Shown: in pieces, positions 21,775 through 31,939 of the stretch | Layout of the letters: each line of letters begins with the position of its first letter | Position numbering within the stretch: the first letter of the stretch is position 1 | Assembly: GCA_024811115.1 (NCBI GenBank) | Contig: JAKOGH010001195.1 | Location: 558,001-622,000 of the forward strand | Source of the DNA: Terana coerulea | Lineage: Eukaryota > Basidiomycota > Agaricomycetes > Polyporales > Phanerochaetaceae | DNA: 64,000 nt | Reading direction: 5' to 3' | The notes under the pieces: model-generated | Seen by the model: only the letters and a program-made list of their open reading frames with translations | Databases searched by the model: none | What the model was told of the DNA's origin: nothing | Translations under genes and position numbers: made by a program

Positions 21775-24168
21775 CTACGCGTGCAGGATGCGACCGTTGC
21801 CCGACATGCGTGCCAGCGGAGAGCCGGGGCGGGCGATCTGTGGGAAGGACGTCGAGCGCGACGCGAGCGGCGACTCCGCGTTCGGCCGCACCGCCCGTAA
21901 AGACTTGTCGTTCCGGGGCTCTGAGCGCCGCACGGGCGAGTCGTCGTACTGGTCCGCGTAGTACTGGAGTGCGTACGGCAGCGTGCTGCCGGGCTGCTTG
22001 CGGCTGGCGCCGTGGCGGGAAGGCGTCTGGAAGGCGGTGGGCCGTTGAGGCCAGACATGCGACGCCTTGGGCGTCGTGAAAGGGCCAGTGAAGCGCATGC
22101 TCCTGGATGGTGTCGCGGTGGGGTCGAAGGGCTCCTCCAGGAGATCGAAGGCGGTCGGCGTCCGGTAGATCCGCGAAGACTTCGCTGCGGTGGACGGGGT
22201 GACGGGCCCGACGTCGCTGGAGTTCTCCCAGGAGGAGCGTGACGACGGAAGCTGGGCGGAGTCGCGGCTGCCCCTCATGGGCGTCTTAGGCATGTGCGGG
22301 ATGTTCCATGCCAGGCCCTGTGGCGACTCCTGGATGCCTCCCCCCTGAAAAAACAGCGGGTCGACGCGCGGGCCCGCATGTGGTCGGTCGTCGGTCGGCA
22401 CGTATATCGGCGAGGACGAGCCTACTGGAGGGATACCCAAGCATTCCCTGCAATACCACGGGTCTTCCTCGCTCCCGAGCTCGGAAATGTCGTCGACGCC
22501 GATGCACTCCAAGTGAAACCACCTCTTGCAGTCGTCGCACTGCACAAGCTCCCTGCCGTCGTCTCGTCCATTGCACACACATACGATCTCTTCTTCTTGC
22601 CGTCTGCGAAAGGCCAGAGCACGCACTGAACGTTTCGATAAGAGGGCTGCTCTCGCATCGGCGGGATCACTCGGAAAATATGACCTGCTACTCGTCGCCG
22701 GCGCAGAGCCTGATTCGAAAGGGTTCGTCGTCAGCGGGACCAACTTGCCGCGCCCGCGACGAACAAGCTGCGGGTCTTCTGCATCAGCATCAGGCAGGCC
22801 CAGCGACTGGTCTTCGTCTTCGTCCTCGTCGCTTTCCCGCTCGAAGTAGCGTTCGATCCGCTTCAGCTTCTCATCTTCCTCTTTCTTGGCCATCTCAGCG
22901 CGTTCTTGCACACGCATAGACCAAGGAAAGGCCGCGTCGAGCCAGTCGGGGCGACGGCTCTGCTCTCCTGGGTCTGGCAGAGGTTCCGCGCCCGGCAGCT
23001 TGCGCTTCGGCGGCAGTTCAGCGTTGGCACCTTTCTTGCGGCGCGAACGTTTCTTCGCGGGTGTCTCTGAAGCAACAAGCACGGGTATCTCATCAGGAGG
23101 CTGATCTACCAGTACTCTACCGCGTCCCTCAAGCTCGATGGGATATAGCTTCGAAGTAGTGTACGGCGGGTTGTGGTCCCGGAAGGCCGCTAGACGTCTG
23201 CGCTTTCTAACCTCCTCCTCGCTCGGGGCCCGCTCTGAGTCTTGGCCTTTCGATGCGCTTGACGGTCTGTAGCCCGGCGTGGCTTGTTTTATCCAGTCCA
23301 CAGCACGCTGTGAAATACCCATCTTGCTGTGACCTGGTGGAGTAGACGGTTCAGCATAGGCCGGGGTGTTACCGTAAGCCGGGTACCCTCCGGCAAGCAA
23401 GCTCTGCTCGAAGCTTTCCTCGGACGTCTCCTGGAATAACGTAAGCCTCCTGCCTTTCTGAGGGCTGTCCACGACACCTAGGCCTGGCGCTGCATTCTCC
23501 TGATCAACGGAAGGCACGTCGTCGAAGGAAGGATCGGACAGACGACGCTTCGTGCGCCTGAGGTACTCCGGCCTGCGGGCCTCCGAGTCGTGTATGCGCG
23601 CGGCTTGATCCGCAGCCATCTGCATGCGTATTCGATGTATCTCTCCCCTACGGGGCGTTGCGGGAGGGGTGCAGTTAAAGGGGTGGACACCATGGATGAT
23701 GAGGCGGCAGGAGAGAAGACGTCGCCGTCGCGTGATGGGGACAACGCAGGACTATCTACTGGGGTCCGAAAGGGGGTAGACGTTTGAGGCGTCCGCAGCT
23801 CCGACGACTGAAGGAAAGGCGAGGACAACACGGACGGTGAAGATAGATCCCGTGGTGGAGGAGAGGGAGTGAAAGGGAGGGGATGGGGTGTCGCAGCGGA
23901 AATGTGGTCAGGGGAACTAACGAGCCGGTAAGTACGCTGATTGATGCCGCAGAAAAGCTGAACGTACTCTGCATAACCCCTTCCTCGAGGTGTGCTGGGT
24001 AGAGAAGAGCTGCAACTTTGTTTCAGAGGCTTGACCAATGAGGAGTGTGAACTGACTTACGCCGCATTTGACCTGTATCTGCGCGGACAAACCGGGCTGC
24101 AGTACTAGCATCAATATACAAACTGGTATAGCCGCACAATCAGAAACGGACCTAGACTCGGGAGTCAT
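21775..24168 (-). CDS. PHD-finger nuclear protein
   Basis: The main exon (complement of 21,775 to about 23,650) encodes over 600 residues with one C4HC3 PHD finger: VCVCNGRDDG, then VQCDDCKRWFHLEC and DPWYCRECL. PHD fingers read histone H3 tails, often methylated lysine 4. N-terminal to it are basic stretches (KKRSRRKKG) and a long acidic/charged helix (KKEEDEKLKRIERYFERE); C-terminal is Ser/Pro-rich, ending SGNGRILHA. Further upstream a Pro/Ser-rich exon (TPHPLPFTPSPPPRDLSSPS) clearly belongs to the protein but is one frame off from the main exon: a single missing C in one of the C runs (complement of 23,652-23,655 or 23,666-23,669) would connect them; no splice does so. The first exon is unsettled: a start at 24,168 with a weak GTCCGT donor is possible. 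Looks like a chromatin factor; no orthologue named. Confidence 0.75.
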
Positions 24169-24169
24169 A

Positions 24170-25412
24170 AGCGACCCTGTTGAGTCGAAACGTTCCCTAT
24201 ACATGCATGAGGTTCGGTTAGTGCGGAATGAGCTCGTGTTGTCTCACAGTGCTCGAGGGGTGATTGTTTGGGCTTCCGGGGTCGTTTGCATGGACGTAGG
24301 GCGAGCGCTTCGATTTCTGACCACACAATGAGTATGATGGAAGCAGTGCAATTGGCATTGGAGACATACCCATTGCGTGTGGGGGAGTCCGCACTGAAAG
24401 CGAGCGAGTCCACCAAAGCGCTGACACTATTGGGACTAGAAGGAACAAAGCAGTTAGCCACTGTATCTGTCAGATGGAGCAATCGAAATGAGATGAGATG
24501 GATTTTGTGTTTTCCCATCCACTGCAATATATTCGACTGCCGTACGCCGTAAACCCTTGAGTTCTCAAAGCGAGGAGAGCCCAAGACGGCTACTGAGCGT
24601 TCAGGGATGGCGCAAGAAAGTGGTTTCGACCGGCGAATTCATTCCATTGCACCCAAAATGTTCGAAACTTGCGTCCCATAGCACTCGCCACAGGATCTTA
24701 CGACCCTTGGCGTCGCAAGGCAGAAGTCCTCCGGAAAGAAGAAAGACTCACCTTTGCGGCGTAGGAAGCTGCGAGGCTTTGCTAGGCCTTGACCTCGGCT
24801 GAGATGAAGCAGCTGGTAACATTGACTGCTGCCCACGGGTATGCTCCTGGGTGTTTGCATCCAAGCTGTCCGCCACCACACCTCTCCTGCCCTCCTCCGC
24901 TCCCCAGCCTAATGCTGAGGCATCCCTGCTTGGTCCCAATGTGCTTGCATGGTCGAATATATGGAGGTCGGAAGTCGAAGATGAGGAAGGTACCATTGAC
25001 ATATGGCCCTAGCTTGGAAAGCGGCTCGTATGAGAGAATCGAGAGTAAACAATGGAATATGCGAAAGGAGCCGTCGTGAGGTCGTATGGTGTATCTCAGG
25101 AGGTTGCAGCGGGTAAGGCTGGTAAAATGGAGGTCGCACAAGGGTGGAAGGTGGGGAGCACAGGAGCGGCAGGCAGGAGGCAGCAGCAAAGCGGGAAAGT
25201 TGATGTTTGAACCAGTAATTGGATTACGTAAACAGGTCTGGGTGCTTTCTGCAGGCGTCTACAGTTGTGGCCTTCTCCGCGATCCAAGTTTGGTAAGTCG
25301 TCCGCCGACTCGTCTCAAACGTGAGTACAGCTTTCTTTGAAGCATGCATTGAGTATTCACCTTGTTTTATTTTCATGAAAGGAAAAAGACTTATCTTATT
25401 TTCTCACACGCT
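24170..25412. other. Intergenic; no gene recognised
   Basis: AT-richer than the first 20 kb. Short frames on both strands could hide small exons, but I could not join them into a protein. Includes the promoters of the PHD-finger gene (minus) and the tRNA methyltransferase (plus). Confidence 0.4.
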
Positions 25413-26810
25413 ATGAGTGCGACGGTAAAGGTTTTGCGGCCTGGCGTACGAGTCGCTGAATTTTACGCAGGGATAGGTGCGCTGTCCCCGAGTTCACACG
25501 AATTCTCTCCTTAGTTACACTTCCACAAGGCGGCCTACATTTGGCTTTCTCAAGAAGCTCTGTGCACGGCGAGGTCGTACGTGCGTACGACTGGGACCAA
25601 TCGGCTTGCCTGGTCTACGAGGCAAATCACGGCCCTGGCGTGGTCAAGAAGGTGAGCGCTCCAGATCATGTCAATGCTCAATTACTCTGACATGCGTCTT
25701 TAAAAGACTGACATCTCTCAGTTATCTGCGTCTGATGTCACAAAGGTCAACGCAGATGTTTGGTTGCTGTCCCCGTCGTGTCAGCCTTACACGGTTCTGA
25801 ACCCTTTGGCGAAAGGAGCCGAAGACCCCCGTGCAAAATCTTTCATACATCTCATCGAACATATCCTTCCTGAACTGGTAGCGACGCAAAACCATCCGAA
25901 ATACATGCTGATCGAGAATGTCGCTGGCTTCGAGGTGTTTGCTGATATCTGATCTGGGGTATTGGCTGGATTCTGAAATCATGCGCTTCAAGACCTCAAG
26001 CACGAGACAGCGGCTGCTGCATACTCTGCAAACTCTAGGATACAACGTCGCAGAGTTCCTTTTGACGCCTCTACAGTTCGGCATTCCCAACTCCCGACTA
26101 CGATATTACCTGCTGGCGAAATGGCACCCTCTCTCGTTTTCTGGCGGTGACGCGCACCGCGGTACCGTCTTGCGTCATATCCCGCGGTATGGAGAGCATT
26201 GGACAGACCCCAGAGAAGCCGAGCGGCCTACGGAGTCAGGCAGTATGCTACGGGACTTTCTTGACCGCGATGCGGAAGGTGATTTTTGCAAGATTCCCGA
26301 CCGCGTCCTGGAGAAGTGGGGTCGACTCTTCGACATTGTGTTACCATCGGCAAGGCGCACATGCTGCTTTACAAGAGGTAGGTGTTTCTTTTTATACGCG
26401 ATGTATCATTGCACATTGCCACTCAGGGTACACGAAGCTGGCTGAAAGGGCAGGCTCGATACTTCAGCTGAACGAGGAGCTAGACGTAAGTGCTATATGC
26501 CAGTGGTGTTACTGCGATGAACTGATGATTGATCCTTATGCTGCAGACCACGACGGTGTTTGACGAATTCCTAAAGGCCCAAAGCGACGGCGATGAAAAC
26601 GCCGTGCGGATACTGGATCCTCTCCACCTACGATACTTCTCACCGTCTGAATTACTGCGCCTATTCTCTTTCGACCTTTCCGCTGCTGAGGGTATAGCGT
26701 GCGCCTTTCTGTGGCCAGACGCAATCTCTACAAGGACGAAGTACAAATTGATAGGTAACAGCGTGAACGTCACTGTAGTCTGTCACTTGATCAACTATCT
26801 CTTTGAATGA
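25413..26810 (+). CDS. DNMT2/TRDMT1-type tRNA (cytosine-5) methyltransferase
   Basis: Six exons (25,413-25,476, 25,530-25,651, 25,707-25,934, 25,993-26,377, 26,427-26,485, 26,547-26,810) join in phase to 373 residues, a normal DNMT2 length. Motif I is EFYAGIGGLHLAF, motif IV SPSCQPYT with the catalytic Cys, motif VI the ENV in LIENVAGFE, then the DNMT2 hallmark CFTRGYTK, motif IX LRYFSPSELLRLF and motif X KLIGNSVNV. The family transfers methyl from S-adenosylmethionine to C38 of tRNA-Asp and related tRNAs. Motif IV reads Pro-Ser-Cys rather than Pro-Pro-Cys, the same change known in Schizosaccharomyces pombe Pmt1, which is a tRNA enzyme and not a DNA enzyme. No DNA-targeting domain is present, so this is not a genome methylase by architecture. 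Confidence 0.93.
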
Positions 26811-27244
26811 GCGATCCACGTTGCTGTTGTCAGACTCTACCCGGGAAGTTGGAACGCTCTCAATGACGGACGCAATATTTTACTGTCTGCGCATACTGAT
26901 CAGATGTAATATCACCACTAGTGCGTGGAATTTCTACATCGAAGTTTTTCAAACATCGGTCCAGACGTTGATGCTGGTATCACGCGCCACAATGCCTTCG
27001 GATCGAGCAGTCTTGTCAGCAGAGCAGAATCGGGCAACGTACCATCAATACTACTCCGAATCATCACCCTGGCCTGGGGCCCAGTCAGGCAAGCTTGGGA
27101 AACTGGATAGTTCGACACCAGAGCCGGTACAACTTTGTTCAATACACGCACACAGCACAAGTTACTTCCACTAGGTTGCGACCGCCATCATACAACATCC
27201 TTCGCCCAGCTTCACTCCGTGTGTGCGTGTGTTTGTCCTCTCAC
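26811..27244. other. Intergenic between convergent genes
   Basis: Shared 3' region of the methyltransferase and secreted-protein copy 2. A segment near 26,988 (CGCCACAATGCCTTCGGA) resembles the downstream flank of copy 3 near 29,195, so the duplicated block may extend this far. Confidence 0.45.
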
Positions 27245-27506
27245 TCAAGGGCAAGAAATCTTGGTGCCCGAGGGCGGGTCGCATACGTTGGGGCCATCGG
27301 CCCAGCACGTACCGTCCGCGCATTCGCAGTAGTTCCCGATACCGTTATCGGGGTCAGCGCTGACGAAGGGTAAATGAAGTGAGCTGACTTTATTCGAGGT
27401 AGAGGACGGTGAGGAGGGCTTACTGGTTGAAGCACGGGGCCTTCTGGGCGAGCGCAAGACCGGTGGTCATGGCGAGGACGGCGAAAAGGGCGGTGAAGAA
27501 CTTCAT
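27245..27506 (-). CDS. Small secreted cysteine-rich protein, copy 2
   Basis: Exon 1 is the complement of 27,424-27,506 and exon 2 of 27,245-27,359; the intron has GTAAGC..TCAG. The product is 65 residues: a signal peptide (MKFFTALFAVLAMTTGLALA) and a mature part of about 45 residues with six cysteines spaced C-X13-C-X-C-X4-C-X7-C-X9-C, all likely disulfide-bonded. The mature chain is acidic (ADPDNGIGNYCECADGTCWA, then DPPSG). No known domain. Small secreted cysteine-rich proteins of this kind are common in wood-decay and plant-associated basidiomycetes, where roles range from effectors to cell-surface proteins; nothing here tells which. Differs from copy 3 at two residues only, so duplication is recent or conversion active. 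Confidence 0.85.
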
Positions 27507-27651
27507 GCTGGAGATTTTCTGGGAAAGAGTGGGACGAGCGGGGGTGAGCTGAAAGATGTTATGAAGTAGGGGTTTAGGTATCTACCTTTGGTGGATTGGA
27601 GAACTCGATGAGTGCTGTGTGTTGAGGACTGGTCGAACAAAACCGACCTTC

Positions 27652-27780
27652 TTTTATAAACCAGCGAAGCAAATTGTCGCACGCGCTGGACGCTGAGAAC
27701 AAGATCTTGTGAAGTAAAGCCGAGCATTCACGGAGTGTGGAGTAGCCTCTACGTATTGTTGTGCGGACTGCCTCCATCAA
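27652..27780 (-). promoter_or_regulatory. Promoter of secreted-protein copy 2
   Basis: On the minus strand: TTGATGGAGGCAGT (complement of 27,767-27,780), CTCCGTGAATGCTCGGCTT (complement of about 27,717-27,735) and TATAAAA (complement of 27,652-27,658), 146 bases before the start codon. The same three elements in the same order precede copy 3, and in weaker form copy 1. Confidence 0.65.
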
Positions 27781-29510
27781 AGGGGGGCAAATTTTTGATT
27801 TGTCCGTCGACGAGAAGCATTTCAGGCCGCCCGCACGGAATGTGAAAGCACACACTGAGCTTAGCCAGGGCGATCGTCGTATTCCCGAGCACAAAGTATC
27901 TATGACAGAGGCTTGTAAAATGTGCGGCGCTCCGTTAGCAAGGTGGGCGCACCTTCCGAAGAACGCATGAACGGACCACTGGGCTTCGATCAAGGTAGCG
28001 GCGAAGGCATGTGAGGCTTTAGCGAGACTGTGGCAGTGAGGAAGAATAGGGCCCTCGTTGATGTACTAGAAGACGTATGTTCCGATAGGCCATCTGACCT
28101 ACGCTAAGATGCGTCCGTGGAGTGCATTACTCGCTTGATTCGGTTCCCTTGAAATGCCCTATTAAAGCTGTGGTAAAAGAGCTGAAGGCCTGACATAAAC
28201 TGGTGCACCATACTCGAAAGGCAATCCCATACTGCGAGGCAGAACGGGGCTACGCACGGGACCTCCGATGTCGGAAGTACATGACACGTTCATCCACCGT
28301 CGGTGGATAACCTTCCCGCTTGTAAGCGACGGCTATTCTGGCGGGACCCGGACAAGAATACTGACAACGAGCTGCCACCGCTAGCGGCGTCTGGTAGGAC
28401 AGAAGTGTAAAACGCACTACTTCGAATTCCGCATTTTGGTCGCTTCGTTCCATAATTCGGAGATGTCCTCGACTCCATCATCAGCGCCACGATATACCGA
28501 TGAGCGGAGCGAAACAGAAGTCATGTTACATGTAAGCCCCGCGGCGGTTTCGTGAGTCGTGCTGAGTACAACGTCGGCTAACAGTTTTATGACGCCGAAA
28601 CTGCCTTCCATGAACTCGACAGCCGCTGGGTGGACTATCGGAGACAATTCGAAGCAACCCCACGATGAGATGCTTCGTCGAAGGAGCTATACAAAGCCCT
28701 TGCCCCGGAACGCGCGAAGCCAAAACCCTGGTACTTTGATTCAGAAGAAACTGAGCCGCGATGGGTCGGAACTTACTTTACTATCCGAGTTCCCCCAGTG
28801 TTTGCAAGCGTCAAACACTATGAAAGTGCTTGCTAGAGCATTGCACTGTGTATGCGCAGCGCATGTTGCTTAGCATTGACGTGTCAGGCCTCCAGGTTGT
28901 TAAAAAGTAGACGAGCTGAGGATGAGAGTTAAGTAAATGAGAGTCAAGCTTGAAGCAGAGCGTCCACCAAGAACTTGAACCAGGTGTTGACAAATGCGGC
29001 ATTCCTTTCTCACGACTCTAGTGCTACGTGGACTACGCGGCGTACTTTACAGTGAAGAAACATTCCACTTACATACTAATTGGCAGTTACAGCGGCCAGT
29101 ACTAGTGCACACTTGTCAGACACCCGCCGCAAGAATAGGAAGAAGGACCTAGATACTACAACATTTAGTACTTACTAGTGTTGGCATCAGACGCCACAAA
29201 GCCTTCGGACTAAGTACATTCGTCGCTTCCCAGAGCTTGGTGAGTAGCCACAACAGCCACTCCCGTCACGAGTCACGCAAGCCAAGTGAAAAGAGATAAA
29301 ATAAAAATAGGAGTTCCTCCGTTCCGCAAGCAAGCATTGCACCAAACTGAAACCTTGTCGGCACGACTCGGACAGAAGCCGATCACCTCGCAAATATTGG
29401 GCTCAACACAATATTGTTTCATTTATCGCATAATGCAGGCATATTCACATCCACTCCTCTCTCATCCATATGTCTTCGCGCCCATATCGGGAAGGTCTTC
29501 TATCCTTCGC

Positions 29511-29772
29511 TCAGGGGCAAGAAATCTTGGTGCCCGAGGGCGGGTCGCATACGTTGGGGCCGTCGGCCCAGCACGTGCCGTCCGCGCATTCGCAGTAGTT
29601 CCCGATGCCGCTGTCGGGGTCAGCGCTGGCGTAGGATAAATTAAATGAGCCAATTTTACTCAAGACGAAGGACGACGAGGGGCACTTACTGGTTGAAGCA
29701 CGGAGCCTTCTGAGCGAGTGCGAGACCAGTGGTCACGGCGAGGACGGCGAAGAGGGCGGTGAAGAACTTCAT
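29511..29772 (-). CDS. Small secreted cysteine-rich protein, copy 3
   Basis: Exon 1 is the complement of 29,690-29,772 and exon 2 of 29,511-29,625, with a GTAAGT..CCAG intron. The product is 65 residues with the same signal peptide, cleavage region (LALAQ) and six-cysteine pattern as copy 2, differing at Val for Met in the signal peptide and Ser for Asn in DPDSGIGN. Its downstream flank (CGATAAATGAAACAAT then GAGCCCAATATT, read on the minus strand near 29,395-29,430) matches the flank of the broken copy at 2.1 kb, so copies 1 and 3 also share ancestry beyond the coding part. Secretion is inferred from the signal peptide; function unknown. Confidence 0.85.
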
Positions 29773-29932
29773 ACTGAAGAGTTTCTATGAGATGGCGGGA
29801 GAAGCTGGGATGAGTGAGGATCTTTAGATAGTGGAGGTTCAAGTCTGTACCTTTGTTGGGTTGCAGGACTCGGTGAATGTTGTGTCGAAGTGGGTTGACT
29901 GTGCTGAGAGCTAGCAAGCGGAACCGACCTGC

Positions 29933-30060
29933 TTTTATACGTTTGCGAAGCGAACTGCGACGCGCTGGAACAATGAGAGCCGAATGTTACGAGTATAAGC
30001 CGAGCATTCACGGAGCATGGGGTGGCTTCTGTGCGGTTTTCCATGAACTGCCTCCATCAA
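29933..30060 (-). promoter_or_regulatory. Promoter of secreted-protein copy 3
   Basis: Minus strand: TTGATGGAGGCAGT (complement of 30,047-30,060), CTCCGTGAATGCTCGGCTT (complement of about 29,997-30,015) and TATAAAA (complement of 29,933-29,939), 161 bases before the start codon. Confidence 0.65.
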
Positions 30061-31130
30061 TTGGGGCCAGAAGCCACTCCTCCTTCCGCCGCAGGAGGTA
30101 TCGTGTTGCTCTGGGTCGGAACATAAGTGAACACACCTCACGCCGGCCGAGAAGCTCTCCTTCTTCTCAAAAACAAGTTATCTTTCAAAGAGGCTCGTGG
30201 GGTCAAAAGCTGCATCGATAGTTAGGCTTGTACACTTTCTGTGACAATATTAACGTATAAACGCACTACTTGGGTTCGATCAAGGCGACAGCAAAGAGAA
30301 GCAAATGTTAAGCGGGGCCGCGACGGAATGAGGGATTGATCCGTAGTGGAAACACGACAGTGACCACTGAAGAATGCCGTGTCGCAGAAGGACAGCGCCA
30401 GACCTCCGATATCGGAGGTGCAGAGCTCGTTCATCCACAATGCAGCGCGCCGGTGGATTGCCTCGTTTCCTCGTAAGCGAGAAGTGTGCTTACGGGCAAG
30501 AATGAATCCAACAATACGTGCGCGGCATCGGCTACGGACAAGAGATGTCGAACGCGCTACTGATGCATTCTACGCTAGTTACTTGCTCGCAGGGACCTTA
30601 TTCGTTCACCTAAGAATCATGTCTATTCCATCTTCAGCGCCATGATATACCGATGAACGGGGAGAACATACCGAACAAGAGGTCATGTTGCACGGCGGCG
30701 TTGCAAGCCGTGAATAAGCATGATGTCGGATAACGATTCTATGATGCTAAAGCGCCTTCCATGAATGCAACAGCCGCTGACGGTATCAAGCTACTGCCAA
30801 TCGCGTCGCAAAATGCCCCGCGTGTGTTATGGCAATTGTTCGCTGGCTCCTCAACCCTCAATATGAGGATAAGCAATCATATGGTGTCGCAGCGAGGACT
30901 GGAGACCACGGTTGTTCGAGTGCGCACACGTTCCTGTGCCAAACAACACTTGCAGTAAAGTTCATCGCGAACGACAATCGGCGACAACGCGAAGCGAGTT
31001 CATGATGACAATCAAGGGAGGCTTTGAGCAGCGCCGTCTGGCCGAAACGCGCGAAGTTAAAACAAGTCTGCTTACATAAGCATGCTGAAGAAGCCGGAGT
31101 ACAATTAATCGGGACTCACTACTGAACCGC

Positions 31131-31939
31131 TTCGTGCGATAATTTCAAGTTGCGCCAGGTGACAGAGTATACAGGCCGACAGCCCGGAGTGCAGTCATCA
31201 CACTAACCTCGCATAAGCTGTGGCCTACTAGAAGATACAAAATGACCACTCGCATTAGAAAATCTGGAGTTGTATGTGAGCATGGATATGGACTAACCGT
31301 ATGTCATAGGCCAGCTCGCGCTACGAACGGTGAATTCTTCCGATATAAGGCGGAGGTCTGCGGTTCTGGTTCTGAAGCTTGAAGTAGCCATCACATTTAC
31401 AGTAGTATGGCTTCGCCCTGAGAGGTCCGAGTTTGCGCTCGGCTTTGAATCAATCGTGCCGAGTCGTATGCAGGCAGCTGTGGCCTGTAGGCTGCCATAA
31501 AAATGTCATGGCTCCTTGGACAAGGCGCTCGTATAGTGAGTCGAAACTGAGTTCTTGTCTTTGCACTTCGTTTTTCGCAGCTGGACAATCGTGGTTGCAG
31601 TGCTTGCTCGGTGGCGATCCAGTTTCAAGCTCAAGACCATGAAACGTGATGAGAGCCATGGACAAAGAGTTAATTTAGCGCCATTTGGAGGATAAGCTAG
31701 AGCTGATAATTAATTGTGCCTGATAGCTTACAATCGGGCATTGTCTTGTAGGCTGTCAGATTAAGCGGTCAGAATCAATCACGCCACGTGCGATTTTGAG
31801 CCCTACGCTTGTTGTCCCTTCTACGTCGCCCACGACGGCGAGCAGCAATTGCTTGAGAGCATTACTCTCAGATACCCTCTCGTCGACGATCCTGGCGTTG
31901 ACGAGCTCTTCTAACGCGTCCCTGGCGTAGTTACTCGAG
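31131..31939. other. Intergenic; no gene recognised
   Basis: No coding signal seen. The last part is the promoter and leader of the long gene starting at 31,940. Confidence 0.45.

Larger units (their letters stand above)
27245..31130. repeat. Tandem segmental duplication carrying the secreted-protein gene
   Basis: Unit A (about 27,245-28,800) and unit B (about 29,511-31,130) match in order well beyond the gene: the promoter, GTTCGATCAAGG near 27,985 and 30,271, ACCTCCGAT.TCGGA near 28,260 and 30,401, GATATACCGATGA near 28,492 and 30,643, CTTCCATGAA..CAACAGCCGCTG near 28,605 and 30,750, and ACGCGCGAAG near 28,710 and 31,047. The coding parts are far more alike than the flanks, implying selection on the protein or gene conversion. 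About 0.7 kb of less similar sequence separates the units; no other gene was recognised in 27,800-29,500 or 30,100-31,930. Confidence 0.75.
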
